A stretch of DNA of 64,000 bases, from NCBI GenBank assembly GCA_903875575.1, contig CAIQWJ010000059.1, forward strand, positions 1 through 64,000. The letters are read 5' to 3'. Below the pieces are notes generated by a model. The model saw only the letters and a list, made by a program, of their open reading frames with translations, was not told the origin of the DNA and did no database searches. Both the position numbers and the translations under genes were made by a program. This stretch comes from an uncultured Acidobacteriia bacterium (GTDB lineage: Bacteria; Acidobacteriota; Terriglobia; Bryobacterales; Bryobacteraceae). Every line of letters begins with the position of its first letter. Position 1 is the stretch's first letter. Below, in pieces: positions 17,168 to 26,486 of the stretch.

Positions 17168-19003
17168 TTAGTTGCCGGTCGGCTTTTCCACGTGATCGAC
17201 AACGAGGAATTCGCGAGGCCCGGTGGTGCGCTCCAGGCTCAGACCGAGTTCCTGTATAGCTTCCGGCAGCGGCCGGTATAGCGCCCCGAGCGCACCGGTT
17301 GGTTGATTCCCTGCAAACATCAGGTGGATATCGAACTTTCCGCTGATTCCCGTTTTGTCGATGACTTGCCCACCCATGGGGCCAGAGAGAAGGCGGCAGA
17401 ATTCGGCAAGGGTGGATGCCTCTGCTGCCAGCGTCATCGATTGGCCCATGGGACTCACGAAGGATGCGCAGTTGGTTCCCTTCTTGCCCGGTGGAGGAGG
17501 TGGTGCCTGGAGAACGCCCCGTGGCAGGGCCTTCCCGCAACCGGCTTCGTCGGCGGGCTTCAATTTGGATCCGCCTTTCGCCACGGTCAGGGCAAACATC
17601 GGGACAGTTCTTGTTTCCCCGTGGATTTTTAAGCCGAAGCGGTCTGCGAGGAGCGACTGGAGCATGGGGCCTGCCATCGATTCCACGGTCGCTTTCGTAT
17701 CGGCGTGCGCTTCGATGTTGAAACGCTGCGCCTTCAGATTGCCCCAGAGTGCGGGGCTTGCGGTAATTGGCGTTTCCGGCGTACTCGGGCCTTGTAGGTT
17801 TAGATTCTGCTCCGCTCTGGTGATTGCGCCAGTGACGTATGCCAGCCGGATCAGTTCGTCCACGTTCTCACATGCGAGCACCAGGCGACCGTCCGAGGCA
17901 TTTCTGATGCCCGACAGCCCGGAATAGTTTGGGCAGGGCGTAATCTCTGCGCTGCGGAACCGAACGTTGGGCGCGGGTAGAGCGTGGACGGTAACCTGTG
18001 ACTCGGCCCGCGCGAGCGACGCGTTCCACACTCCGATCAGGAAGGGTGCAAGTAGACAAGCTGTCCCCAAGACCGCCAAACCGGCCTGCCGTATTGGCCC
18101 AAGATCACGCGCTGTGGTGCCGGAGAGAATCGCGCGAATGCGTTGCTTCAGATCGCCCCCGGCTACGCCGGAGATGCATGGCACCGGAGATTCCCTGAAA
18201 AGCCGGCAGACGTTGAGAATGCCTTCCGCATAGACCCGCGGCTGATTTCCCAACCGCAGCACCTCTTCGTCACAGGCGCGTTCCCGCTCCGCGACCATGC
18301 GTTTGCCGATCCACCAGACCAGGGGATGAAACCAGAACACCGTTTCCACGAACATTTGGAAGGCTGCGGCGAGATTGTCGCGATGCCGCACGTGGCACAG
18401 TTCGTGTGCGATCACGGCCTTGAATTGCGCGGGCGATAAGTGGATTTCCATGCCTTCGGGCAACAGCAACGTGGGCCGGATGATCCCGAAAACACCTGGC
18501 TCAGGCAGACTGGAGGATGACATCGCGGGAATCGGAATATCCAGTTCGACCGACGATCCCGCGCGCACTGCCGCGCGTATCCGTCGCCAGCGCACAAACC
18601 AGGCGCAGGCGATGCCGAGGAAACCACAGCTCCATAGTATGAGGAGGGCCGTGGGAAGCAGATCAGTCAGATCATTTGAAGCAGGTAAAGCGGGCTGCGG
18701 AATTATCGGCAAGACTGCAGCCGATGCGGCGAAGGGCCGGCTCACTTCGTTTGCCACCACAAGGACCCGGGGATGCGCGACCGGCGAGGCCCGAGGCACT
18801 GGCATCAGCTTCGCGAATTGCCCGCCGAGAGCTATCAGAACTGACATCGGGATCAGAAACTTAGCGGAGGCCGCCAGCCACACGCCGTGACGTACGCGAG
18901 CACGGTTCTTCCGCAGAGCCAGCACGGGCAGAGCCGCGAACGCTGCAAACCAGGTGGATTGCCACAAGTGATCGGCCAGGGTTCGCAGTGTTTCCAGGTT
19001 CAT
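17168..19003 (-). CDS. M56 (BlaR1-type) membrane peptidase fused to a TIGR03435 domain
   Basis: 611 residues from the ATG at 19003. The N-terminal half has membrane helices and the M56 zinc peptidase site HELCH (VIAHELCHVRHRDN near 206), followed by the ERERACDEEVL segment. After a further membrane helix comes a C-terminal extracytoplasmic domain ending in VVDHVEKPTGN with the DKTGISGKFD motif, which is the TIGR03435 domain. In BlaR1 and MecR1 the outer domain binds beta-lactams and the peptidase triggers BlaI loss; here TIGR03435 replaces the penicillin-binding domain. blaI lies 14 bases upstream. Confidence 0.9.
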   Translation of the reverse strand: MNLETLRTLADHLWQSTWFAAFAALPVLALRKNRARVRHGVWLAASAKFLIPMSVLIALGGQFAKLMPVPRASPVAHPRVLVVANEVSRPFAASAAVLPIIPQPALPASNDLTDLLPTALLILWSCGFLGIACAWFVRWRRIRAAVRAGSSVELDIPIPAMSSSSLPEPGVFGIIRPTLLLPEGMEIHLSPAQFKAVIAHELCHVRHRDNLAAAFQMFVETVFWFHPLVWWIGKRMVAERERACDEEVLRLGNQPRVYAEGILNVCRLFRESPVPCISGVAGGDLKQRIRAILSGTTARDLGPIRQAGLAVLGTACLLAPFLIGVWNASLARAESQVTVHALPAPNVRFRSAEITPCPNYSGLSGIRNASDGRLVLACENVDELIRLAYVTGAITRAEQNLNLQGPSTPETPITASPALWGNLKAQRFNIEAHADTKATVESMAGPMLQSLLADRFGLKIHGETRTVPMFALTVAKGGSKLKPADEAGCGKALPRGVLQAPPPPPGKKGTNCASFVSPMGQSMTLAAEASTLAEFCRLLSGPMGGQVIDKTGISGKFDIHLMFAGNQPTGALGALYRPLPEAIQELGLSLERTTGPREFLVVDHVEKPTGN

Positions 19004-19017
19004 GTTGGGGCCCTTCT

Positions 19018-19395
19018 TTAATCCACCCACTCCCGCTGCAAAAGAAGTTTCTCGGCTTCGCGGATGTCATCGAGCGTCATGTCGCCGGATTCGATCAGGT
19101 GCGCCACGATGGGCCGGCTGTGTCCGCCGAACAGACTGAGCAGTTCGTCGATCAGCCTGCGTTGCGCGGCCTCGCGCGACATGGCGGCCTCAAAGATTAG
19201 CGCGGTGCTGATTTTCCGGACGCGACGCAGGGCTTTTTTGACTTCCAGGCGATAGACGGTGGTCTGGACTGTTGTGTAGGCGGGCCGCTTTTTCTCGGGG
19301 AAGGATTCCTGGATTTCGCGGACGGAGCATTGGCCGCGGGTCCACAGGGCTTCCATGATCTGCAACTCAAGTTTTGTTAGTTTGGGCAGTGGCAT
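19018..19395 (-). CDS. blaI: BlaI/MecI/CopY family transcriptional repressor
   Basis: 125 residues. A winged-helix domain opens with LTKLELQIMEALWTRGQCSVREI and has AYTTVQTTVYRLEVKKALRR, which contains the family's usual TTVxT(T/L)xxRL segment. A C-terminal helical dimerisation part follows. It is expected to repress its own operon until cleaved or released through the adjacent M56 peptidase. The 55-base gap upstream holds a 39-bp element also found before the TIGR03435 gene at 19451-20374. Confidence 0.93.
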   Translation of the reverse strand: MPLPKLTKLELQIMEALWTRGQCSVREIQESFPEKKRPAYTTVQTTVYRLEVKKALRRVRKISTALIFEAAMSREAAQRRLIDELLSLFGGHSRPIVAHLIESGDMTLDDIREAEKLLLQREWVD

Positions 19396-19408
19396 TTGTA
19401 ACTATTCA

Positions 19409-19447
19409 CGTTAGTCAATTTACTATGTACGTGGTTCTTTATGCAAG
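19409..19447 (-). promoter_or_regulatory. 39-bp conserved element upstream of blaI (copy 1)
   Basis: Lies 14-52 bases upstream of the blaI ATG. It matches the copy at 20442-20480 at 34 of 39 positions without gaps and contains the dyad TAGT-N6-ACTA. On the minus strand it begins CTTGCATAAAGAACCACG, which could include a -35-like TTGCAT. It is a likely promoter/operator for the blaI-M56-ABC genes. Confidence 0.65.
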
Positions 19448-19450
19448 GAC

Positions 19451-20374
19451 TTAATTGTCCGTTGGCTGTTTCTCGATGTGATCGACTACGATGTGCTCGA
19501 CGTAGTCTTTCCGCGACTCCAGTTTCAGCCCCAGTTTTTCCACCGCTGAGATGATGGACGCCACGGGATCGGCGGCGACGGCCGGGGCGATGCGATTATC
19601 GCCATCGGCAGATGCAGGGGGAACGCCACCCAAGTCCCTGTCCAGCACTACGTGGTACGCGCCGGGAAGACCCGTCTGGTCTGTTACGGGACGCCCCGCG
19701 GTGCCCAGGAGATAGGTAGTGAGTTGTGGCATGGTGATGCCGGCGAATTCGACATGAATGACACCGTTTCCCACGAGACCCACCATCGGGCCGTACGGGC
19801 CGCCGCGGCTTGGCTGTCCACCCATCATGCCGCTGCCGCGCCCCGGTTGTGGGCGATTTGCTGCGGCTTTGATGAATTCGTCTTCGGGAATTGGCGGCTC
19901 GAGTTTGGGACCTTTCTGAGCCACAAGGAGGGCATAGACGGGGTCAAGCCTGTTTTCGCGATGTGCTGTGAGTTTGAACCTTTCTTCCAGGAGGGCGCGG
20001 AGCATCTCCCGCACCTGCTTCTCTGTCGTTCCCGCAGGAAATTTGGCGAGGACATCGAAGAATTGCAGGTCCCCTGTTAGCCAGGACGGTCCAGACACCT
20101 GGTCGGGGCGGACCGAGTAGGCATAGGCGACCATTCCGAAGAGAGTGCCCGAGCCGATATCCAGGGTATCGGCAGTGATCTTCATGCCCAGGTGAGGCAC
20201 CTTGCCGGCCGCCATTGCTGCAAATGCGACATCGCGGTCCGGAGCGGGGCGGATGGAAGCGACCTCGAAGCGGACAGGTGCGGACGGTGTGGCGACCTGG
20301 GCGTTGCTTCGTGAAAGAAACGCCGATGCGGCGAAGAGCCCTGCGGCCAGAAACAGTTTCACGGAAGATTTCAT
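19451..20374 (-). CDS. TIGR03435 family secreted protein
   Basis: 307 residues from the ATG at 20374, beginning a signal peptide with KLFLAAGLFAASAFL. The TIGR03435 core has VRFEVASIRPA near the N-terminus and the conserved end DQTGLPGAYHVVLD ... VVDHIEKQPTDN. The role of the family is not established; it is abundant in Acidobacteria. Its C-terminal motif matches the end of the M56 fusion two genes downstream. Its promoter region shares a 39-bp element with blaI, so it probably belongs to the same regulon. Confidence 0.85.
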   Translation of the reverse strand: MKSSVKLFLAAGLFAASAFLSRSNAQVATPSAPVRFEVASIRPAPDRDVAFAAMAAGKVPHLGMKITADTLDIGSGTLFGMVAYAYSVRPDQVSGPSWLTGDLQFFDVLAKFPAGTTEKQVREMLRALLEERFKLTAHRENRLDPVYALLVAQKGPKLEPPIPEDEFIKAAANRPQPGRGSGMMGGQPSRGGPYGPMVGLVGNGVIHVEFAGITMPQLTTYLLGTAGRPVTDQTGLPGAYHVVLDRDLGGVPPASADGDNRIAPAVAADPVASIISAVEKLGLKLESRKDYVEHIVVDHIEKQPTDN

Positions 20375-20441
20375 AAGATGGACTATCCCTTTCGCCACGT
20401 GTGGATCGAATTCTGCCCGTAGCGCCGCTAAAGACTACCTG

Positions 20442-20480
20442 CGTTAGTTACTCTACTATGCTCGTGGTTCTTTATGCAAG
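20442..20480 (-). promoter_or_regulatory. 39-bp conserved element upstream of the TIGR03435 gene (copy 2)
   Basis: Second copy of the element, about 70-105 bases upstream of the ATG at 20374. The dyad reads TAGT-AGAGTA-ACTA, so the arms are kept while the spacer differs from copy 1, as expected for a protein-binding site. Confidence 0.62.
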
Positions 20481-20569
20481 ATGTTTCTTGTCACCGAGAG
20501 AATCAGCGGGTTATCGCGAGTTGCCTTGCGCTGCGATTCGCATTGGATTGCATCTGATACCTTCAAACA

Positions 20570-21280
20570 ATGAGCAACCGAAGGCTCGGAACGGTACAGG
20601 CACTGTACCGTTATCCTGTGAAATCTATGGGTGCGGAACCGGTACATTCCGCTGCGGTCTCCTGGCATGGCCTGGCCGGAGACAGGAGATGGGCTTTTAT
20701 TCGCCCGAACATGGAACGCAGCGGTTTTCCGTGGCTCACGATTCGGGAAAAGCCTGATTTATGGCGATACGAGGCGAGGTTTGTCAGCCCAAACGACGTC
20801 GAAAGCTCAAGGGTCGCGGTCAAAGCGCCGGAGGGCGAAGAGATGGATGTGGCAGCCCCTGAACTCGCCAGCCACCTTGGCCAAGGAGTCCGAGTCATCA
20901 AGCAGTATGGCGGCGTTTTTGACACGTTCCCGCTGTCCGTGCTGACGATTCAAAGCGTGGCCGGGCTGTCTGACCTTGTGGGGCAATCGCTCGCGCCGCT
21001 GCGTTTTCGCCCCAATATTCTCATCGACGCCGGCGAAACGGAGCCCTTTCCCGAGGATCGATGGGCAGGCGCAATTCTTCGCGCCGGCTCGCTGCGATGC
21101 CGGCTGGACAAACGCGACAAACGGTGCGTGATGGTCAATGTGGATCCGGCGACAACAGGGGCCAACCCCGGGGTTCTTCGGGCGATTGCGAAAGAACGCG
21201 AGGCTCATTTCGGCATGTACGGGACTACCGTGGAGCCGGGGCAAGTCTCTGTTGGGGATGCTGTATTTCTGGAGGACTAG
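20570..21280 (+). CDS. MOSC domain protein
   Basis: 236 residues. The N-terminal MOSC beta-barrel phrase ALYRYPVKSMGAEPV and LAGDRRWAF are followed by the C-terminal MOSC domain with LRFRPNILID and KRCVMVNVDPATT. MOSC proteins carry sulfur or molybdenum-cofactor-linked chemistry (YiiM, YcbX, MOSC of Moco sulfurases); the conserved Cys sits in DKRDKRCVMVN. A divergent paralogue is at 60845-61516. Confidence 0.88.
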   Translation: MSNRRLGTVQALYRYPVKSMGAEPVHSAAVSWHGLAGDRRWAFIRPNMERSGFPWLTIREKPDLWRYEARFVSPNDVESSRVAVKAPEGEEMDVAAPELASHLGQGVRVIKQYGGVFDTFPLSVLTIQSVAGLSDLVGQSLAPLRFRPNILIDAGETEPFPEDRWAGAILRAGSLRCRLDKRDKRCVMVNVDPATTGANPGVLRAIAKEREAHFGMYGTTVEPGQVSVGDAVFLED

Positions 21281-21446
21281 ATTCCGGCAATCAGGCTGGT
21301 TGAGCCGGGCCGATGCGGCCCGGCATTCGCGCGACGTTAGTGTTTCCTCGACTCCAGCTAAAGGCCCAGTTTTCGACCGCTGAAATGGCGGACGCCACGG
21401 GCCGACCGCGGCGGTATTTGGTATCCTATTGCAGTAGGATACTTTC

Positions 21447-21719
21447 ATGCCGCGTGGAAACCCGTCACCGAAACTTGCGATTACGATAGATCCCGACGTT
21501 CACCAGGACGTCCTGGCTGCCGCAGCACATGACCGATTGAGCGTCTCGGCGTGGATGACTATGGCGGCGCGCGAGACGCTGAAACGGAAGGCTGGGTTGG
21601 CGGCTATCGCGGTGTGGGAGGATCAGCACGGTCGCTTCACTGAGGAAGAAATGGATGAAGCACGCCGTCGCGTCCATGCACAGCTCGGAACGAAGCGGGT
21701 AGTCCGGCGGCCGGAGTGA
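21447..21719 (+). CDS. Putative antitoxin of a PIN-domain toxin-antitoxin pair
   Basis: 90 residues. The N-terminal half is ribbon-helix-helix-like (KLAITIDPDVHQDVLAAA ... SVSAWMTMAARETL), the second half charged and probably disordered toxin-binding sequence. It is called an antitoxin because it overlaps the PIN gene by four bases (GTGA) and has the usual size. Confidence 0.75.
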   Translation: MPRGNPSPKLAITIDPDVHQDVLAAAAHDRLSVSAWMTMAARETLKRKAGLAAIAVWEDQHGRFTEEEMDEARRRVHAQLGTKRVVRRPE

Positions 21720-22096
21720 GGAGCTTTGTCTACGACGCTGCCGTTCTGGTAGCCGCAGACAGAAGCGAGCGGCGGGCATGGGCTGACCATAGGGCCCGAC
21801 TGGAACTTGGCGTTATTCCAATGGTTCCCGCGCCGGTAGTCGCCCAAGTCAGCAGGTCGCCAAGACAGGCGCAGTTACGGCGTTTCCTGACAGGCTGCCA
21901 GATCGTATCTCTGGGAGAGAGCGAGGCGCACGAAGCGGGGCGGTTGCTGGGCGTGGCAAGGATGACGGATGTGGTTGACGCGGCTGTGGTGACGGTGGCG
22001 GTGCGTAATCAAGCGGTGATCCTCACCGGTGACTCGGACGACATGGAAAGGCTGGTGGCGGCGTCCGGTGGCGATGTCGAGGTTGTCGCTTTCTGA
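21716..22096 (+). CDS. PIN domain toxin (VapC-like)
   Basis: 126 residues from a GTG start. PIN-domain acidic residues are visible: Asp near residue 7 (FVYDAAVLVAADRS), DVVDAAVVTVA near 86-96, and LTGDSDDME near 105. PIN toxins cut tRNA, rRNA or mRNA. The first strand lacks the usual DTN and reads YDAAV, so activity is likely but not certain. Confidence 0.75.
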   Translation: MRSFVYDAAVLVAADRSERRAWADHRARLELGVIPMVPAPVVAQVSRSPRQAQLRRFLTGCQIVSLGESEAHEAGRLLGVARMTDVVDAAVVTVAVRNQAVILTGDSDDMERLVAASGGDVEVVAF

Positions 22097-22103
22097 AAGA
22101 TGG

Positions 22104-23414
22104 CTAGGCTGGGCCGATGCGTTCGACGGCCTTTTGTGCGCTGCGGACGCAATCCGGAATGCCGATACCGTAGAACGCATTGCCGATCAGCGAGAGGTTC
22201 GGGATGCCGGCGGCGCGGGCGTCGATCTCCGCCACTCGTGCCGTGTGACCCACAGCGTATTGCGGCATCGAGTTCGGCCAGCGGTGATTCAGGGCGAAGA
22301 TGGGCTCGGCGGTCAGGCCCATGAGGCGATTGAGATCGGCTAGTGCGGCTTCGCGTGTAACGTCAGGATCAGTCGAAAAGCAGCGGAAGACGGCCTTGTC
22401 GTCCGGTACGCGGCCGAGCCATTTCGTACCCAGCCAGGTGCAGGCCATGATGGCGTTGCGTTCCGGCCGGGGGACGAGGAAACCGAAAGCGTCCAGTGGG
22501 TGCGGCACGTCGGAGCGGTTGTAGCCGAAGGTCCAGATGGAACTGCTCGTATAAGGTATGGCGGCGAGGAGTTCGCTGAGACGCGGGTCGATGGATGCCA
22601 TGAGCGGCGCGGCGTGATTGGCTCCGCAGGCTAGCACGAGATGATCGAACTGCTGCCAGTCGTTATTTACTAAGACCTGCCAGCCGGTTTCGCCGGGGGC
22701 TGGAGCGATGGCCGCAACGCGTGACCGCACAAGCTGAACGTGGGTGAGCAGGGTCTCGATCAGCATACCCATGCCGTGCTTCATTGACTTGAAAATGGAC
22801 TGGCCGGAGGGCTTGCGCTTGTCGCGCATGGTGCCGACGACGACGCTGCCGTAGCGCTGCTCGTATTCGACGAACTTGGGGAGCACGCTGGCGGCGCTGA
22901 GATCGTCCGGGGAGCCGCCGTAGACGCCGGCCAGAAGGGGTTCGGCGAGGTAGGAGACGGCTTCTTCGCCGAAGTGGTCTGCCACGAATTCGGAGACGGA
23001 GCGATCCGGCATGGCCTTGGGGCTGCGGAACATCTCGATACCCATGAGGAACTTGGTCTTCCAGGTGAAGAGCTTCGATTCAACGACGGGCCAGATCTTC
23101 GTGGGCACCACCATTTGCAGGCCTTCGGGCAGGGTGACGAACTGGCCGTGGCGCAGAACGTAAGTGCGGCGGCCCGCGTCATTGGAACCTGTGAGTTCAT
23201 CGCCGAGGCCGAGTTCGCGGATCAACTGCTCGGCCCAGGGCTTCATGGCGAGCCAGCTTTCCGGACCGGTTTCGAGGATGCAACCTTCCACGTTGACGCT
23301 GCCGATGGCACCGCCGGGGGCGGGATCAAAGACGACGGCGTTGTGGCCGGCTTTGCCGAGGTAGTAAGCGCAGGAGAGGCCGGAGATGCCTCCGCCGACG
23401 ACCGCGATTTTCAT
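22104..23414 (-). CDS. hemY: Protoporphyrinogen/coproporphyrinogen III oxidase HemY
   Basis: 436 residues. N-terminal FAD-binding Rossmann motif IAVVGGGISGLSCAYYLGKAG, then PPO-family phrases LETGPESWLAMKP, PSVSEF-like DRSVSEFVADHFGEEAVSYLAEPLLAGVYGG, and C-terminal GNAFYGIGIPDCVRSAQKAVE. It oxidises porphyrinogen to porphyrin with O2 in heme synthesis. The ATG at 23414 starts the FAD motif directly; an in-frame ATG four codons upstream is possible. hemE lies 21 bases upstream on the same strand. The heme genes sit in the same window as a heme-consuming ccm operon. Confidence 0.92.
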   Translation of the reverse strand: MKIAVVGGGISGLSCAYYLGKAGHNAVVFDPAPGGAIGSVNVEGCILETGPESWLAMKPWAEQLIRELGLGDELTGSNDAGRRTYVLRHGQFVTLPEGLQMVVPTKIWPVVESKLFTWKTKFLMGIEMFRSPKAMPDRSVSEFVADHFGEEAVSYLAEPLLAGVYGGSPDDLSAASVLPKFVEYEQRYGSVVVGTMRDKRKPSGQSIFKSMKHGMGMLIETLLTHVQLVRSRVAAIAPAPGETGWQVLVNNDWQQFDHLVLACGANHAAPLMASIDPRLSELLAAIPYTSSSIWTFGYNRSDVPHPLDAFGFLVPRPERNAIMACTWLGTKWLGRVPDDKAVFRCFSTDPDVTREAALADLNRLMGLTAEPIFALNHRWPNSMPQYAVGHTARVAEIDARAAGIPNLSLIGNAFYGIGIPDCVRSAQKAVERIGPA

Positions 23415-23435
23415 GGCACCTGCCATTCTTGACCG

Positions 23436-24473
23436 CTACGGGCGGAATTCGCGGACCATCTGGACAACCGCTTTCACGTTTTCCACCGGGGTTTCCGGGA
23501 GAATGCCGTGGCCGAGGTTGAAGATATGGCCGGGACGTGTACCTGTGCGCCGGAGCAGATCGTGAACCTTGGTTTTCAGTTCGGGCAGAGGGGCGAAGAG
23601 CGCCACGGGATCCAGATTGCCCTGAATCGCGGAGCGGTAGGAGATATCCATCCAAGCCTGATCGATATTGATGCGCCAGTCGCAGCCCATCACGTCGCCA
23701 CCCGCCGCGTGGAGTTCGCGGAAGTAGCCGGAAGCACCGGTGCCGAAGTGAATCACAGGCACGCCGGTAGACTTGATGCGTTCGATGAGAGCGCGGGAGT
23801 AGGGCTGCGCGCAACGCACGTAATCGTCAGCGGCGAGGGCACCCACCCAGCTATCGAAAACCTGAATGGCGCGGGCACCGGAGGCGACCTGCATGATGGC
23901 GAAGGGCGCGAGGACGTCCACAATCTTGCCCATCAGGCGACGCCACAGCGTTTCATCGCCGTACATCATGCGCTTGGTGCGGAGGAAGTTGCGGGAGGCC
24001 CCGCCTTCGATCATGTAGCTGGCGAGCGTGAACGGCGCGGCGCAGAAGCCGATGAGCGGCACGCGGCCGGCGAGGGCACGCACGGTTTGCTGGATGGCTT
24101 CACCGACGTAGCCGAGATCGTCCGTATTCGAGGTGGAAAGCGCGTCGATATCTTCGGAGGTCAGGATCGGATTGCTGATGTGCGGACCTTCGTTATTGAC
24201 GTACTTGAGCTTGAGACCCATGGGTTCCACAGGCAGCAGGAGGTCGGCAAAAATGATGGCGGCGTCCACGTCGAGAGCTTCGACGGGCTGGAGAGTCACT
24301 GTGGCCGCGAGATCGGGCCGTTTGCAGATCTCGAGCAGGGTATTCTTGGCGCGGATGTCGCGGTAGGACTTCATATAGCGTCCGGCCTGACGCATAAACC
24401 ATACTGGACGCACGTCGGTGGGGCGCCGTCGGCAGGCGTCAAGGAACCGACTCGTCATGGGAGCCACGCGCAT
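23436..24473 (-). CDS. hemE: Uroporphyrinogen decarboxylase
   Basis: 345 residues. The family opening [13 protein letters not shown] near residue 22 carries the substrate-binding Arg residues, with [12 protein letters not shown] and [19 protein letters not shown] following. HemE removes the four acetate carboxyls of uroporphyrinogen III. The ATG at 24473 has AGGAGAG upstream but about 13 bases away; ATG at 24458 is an alternative. It forms a two-gene operon with hemY. Confidence 0.95.
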   Translation of the reverse strand: MRVAPMTSRFLDACRRRPTDVRPVWFMRQAGRYMKSYRDIRAKNTLLEICKRPDLAATVTLQPVEALDVDAAIIFADLLLPVEPMGLKLKYVNNEGPHISNPILTSEDIDALSTSNTDDLGYVGEAIQQTVRALAGRVPLIGFCAAPFTLASYMIEGGASRNFLRTKRMMYGDETLWRRLMGKIVDVLAPFAIMQVASGARAIQVFDSWVGALAADDYVRCAQPYSRALIERIKSTGVPVIHFGTGASGYFRELHAAGGDVMGCDWRINIDQAWMDISYRSAIQGNLDPVALFAPLPELKTKVHDLLRRTGTRPGHIFNLGHGILPETPVENVKAVVQMVREFRP

Positions 24474-24549
24474 GTTAATGTTAAAACTCTCCTGTGGAAA
24501 AGGGCGTGGTCGCTTGTAAAGCGGACGCACCTCAACAAAAACAAAACTA

Positions 24550-24571
24550 ACACAATCTGTTGGGGTTGTGT
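24550..24571. promoter_or_regulatory. Inverted repeat between hemE and the beta-propeller gene
   Basis: ACACAA-N10-TTGTGT lies in the 245-base divergent gap 24474-24718. It could be an operator for either gene. No protein can be assigned to it. Confidence 0.3.
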
Positions 24572-24718
24572 GCGATTTTCTGTAAGGCTCCTGTTTTCAG
24601 TGGCTTGTGCCGGGCTGAATTGTGTAGTGTTTGGCACGTTTGGGGTTATTTTGCCCGCCACTGGTAATCTCCTCCACCGGTCTTCATCCACCCTTCTTTG
24701 ACGAAGGGGGTCCCCAAA

Positions 24719-26434
24719 ATGAAGACAGCTCTGGCAGTAGTATTGGCGCTCTGCGGTTCCATCGCAGCCAACGCCCAACTTTGGAAACACGAAGCGGCGG
24801 ATGACGTGAAATGGATGCACGTCAGTTTCGCCGGCAACTTCCTGTATGGCACCGACGCGGGGATTTACTCGCTCGATCCGGCAACCGGCAATCCGGTGTG
24901 GAAACGCGACGATCTGAAGAAGATCCCCGAAACGAACGTCGAGGAGATTGAGGGCACGCCGGTCATGCTGGTTTCGGTGACCACGGGCGTGGTGCAGGTG
25001 CAGGCGAAGGTGGTGGCGATTGATCTGCTCTCCGGCGAGACGCTTTGGGAGACAGAGAAGGTTAAGGGCCAGATGGCTGCGGTGGTGCCTGTCTACAAGA
25101 AAGACATGGTAGTGATTGTGACGGCGGGGGCCGGAGGTAAAGGCGCGCTGGAACTGGTGGCGGTCAACCTGGCGAGCGGCAAGGTGCTGTGGGAATCGGC
25201 GATTGAAGATAAGGCCGATCTTTACATGGCGGAGAAGACTTCGAAGTTCTTCCCAAAGTTCGACCTGCACGGACACGCGCCACCAGCAGTGGACGACGAC
25301 GCGATCTACTTCGCTTATGCGGGCATTCACAAAGTAGATCTGGCAACCGGCAAGGTGGTCTGGAAGTTGGCCTACGATGTGACGGAAAAGGCCTTCGCGC
25401 GGACAAATGCGCAGCCGATCATATCGGACTCGTTGGTGATCACGTCGGCCAAGGGCGTGCTGCGGGCGTTCGATAAACAGACGGGGACGCTGAAGTGGAC
25501 ATCGGCGGACTATGGCACCGGAGTGCCGCAAATGGAACTGGTGGATGGAGTGATTTACGGTCGCATGGGCGGCGTATTCCAGCAACCGGGCGGACCGTTT
25601 GTCAGCCGCAAGCCAATTGGCGTGGTGGCGCTCGATGCGACATCGGGCCAGTTGAAGTGGCGGTTTGACGGTGCCCAGGAATCCGTGACAAACATGCTGG
25701 TGTTGCCGGAGAGCAAGACGCTGCTGGTGGCGGATGCGAAGAATCTGATCGGGCTGGCGCTGGATGCGAACGGGAATAAGGTGAAAGAGGCGTTCAAACT
25801 TCCGCTGGAGTTTAAGGCGAAACAGAGCGGTGCGGCGAAGGTGGCGAAGATCGGATTTGGGGCATTGCGCGGGGGCGCGATTGGGGCGATCCGGGCGTCG
25901 GGCGGTCCTCCGGCAGAACCGCCGCTGGCGCTGGTTCGTCGCGAGAATGGCACGGTGGTGATTCGCGGCACGCAGAATCTGCTGGCGTTCGATCCGGCGG
26001 GGAAAGAGATTGCCTGGGCGGCGCGAATTGACCCGCCAGGGCTTTCCACCTTCAACAAGATTGCAACGATTGCGACTTACGCGATGGTCTACGCGTCGTA
26101 CACGGCGCAGGCCGCGAGCACTTACTACGGGACTTCGGAGAACGACTGGGCGAACGCGAATCGTCGGCAGACGGCGGAGGCATGGGATAAGGCGATGTCA
26201 AAGCGTTATCACAAGACGACGAACACGGCAGATTACGTTTACATGCTCTCGGATGTGAAGACGGATGCGGGCAAGGGGCCGGGGATTGTGGGGATTGATC
26301 TGAGTTCGGGCGAGCAGGAGCGGATGGTGTATTTCGGGGATCGGGAGCCGGAGTATGTGGCGGACGATATCGATGGGCTGGTCTTCCGGACGCATAAGAA
26401 CGGGAAGACGATTATTGCGGATCAGGTGAAGTAG
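24719..26434 (+). CDS. Exported PQQ-binding-like beta-propeller protein
   Basis: 571 residues from the ATG at 24719, which follows AAGGGGG. The signal peptide ends near ANAQ (residue 20). WD/PQQ-type repeats such as DPATGNPVWKRD, DLLSGETLWETE, DLATGKVVWKL, DKQTGTLKWTS and DATSGQLKWRFD give a beta-propeller. The residues that bind PQQ in dehydrogenases are not evident, so a scaffold or BamB-like role is as likely as an enzyme. It is transcribed alone and ends at a clear terminator. Confidence 0.82.
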   Translation: MKTALAVVLALCGSIAANAQLWKHEAADDVKWMHVSFAGNFLYGTDAGIYSLDPATGNPVWKRDDLKKIPETNVEEIEGTPVMLVSVTTGVVQVQAKVVAIDLLSGETLWETEKVKGQMAAVVPVYKKDMVVIVTAGAGGKGALELVAVNLASGKVLWESAIEDKADLYMAEKTSKFFPKFDLHGHAPPAVDDDAIYFAYAGIHKVDLATGKVVWKLAYDVTEKAFARTNAQPIISDSLVITSAKGVLRAFDKQTGTLKWTSADYGTGVPQMELVDGVIYGRMGGVFQQPGGPFVSRKPIGVVALDATSGQLKWRFDGAQESVTNMLVLPESKTLLVADAKNLIGLALDANGNKVKEAFKLPLEFKAKQSGAAKVAKIGFGALRGGAIGAIRASGGPPAEPPLALVRRENGTVVIRGTQNLLAFDPAGKEIAWAARIDPPGLSTFNKIATIATYAMVYASYTAQAASTYYGTSENDWANANRRQTAEAWDKAMSKRYHKTTNTADYVYMLSDVKTDAGKGPGIVGIDLSSGEQERMVYFGDREPEYVADDIDGLVFRTHKNGKTIIADQVK

Positions 26435-26451
26435 CGGAGGCCTTTACCTGC

Positions 26452-26486
26452 GGATAGGCTTCGGGAAGCCCCGGGCCTATCCTTTT
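26452..26486 (+). terminator. Rho-independent terminator
   Basis: GGATAGGC (26452-26459) pairs perfectly with GCCTATCC (26475-26482), with a GC-rich loop and then TTTT. It ends the beta-propeller transcript and overlaps the 3' end of the convergent rbfA gene. Confidence 0.8.
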
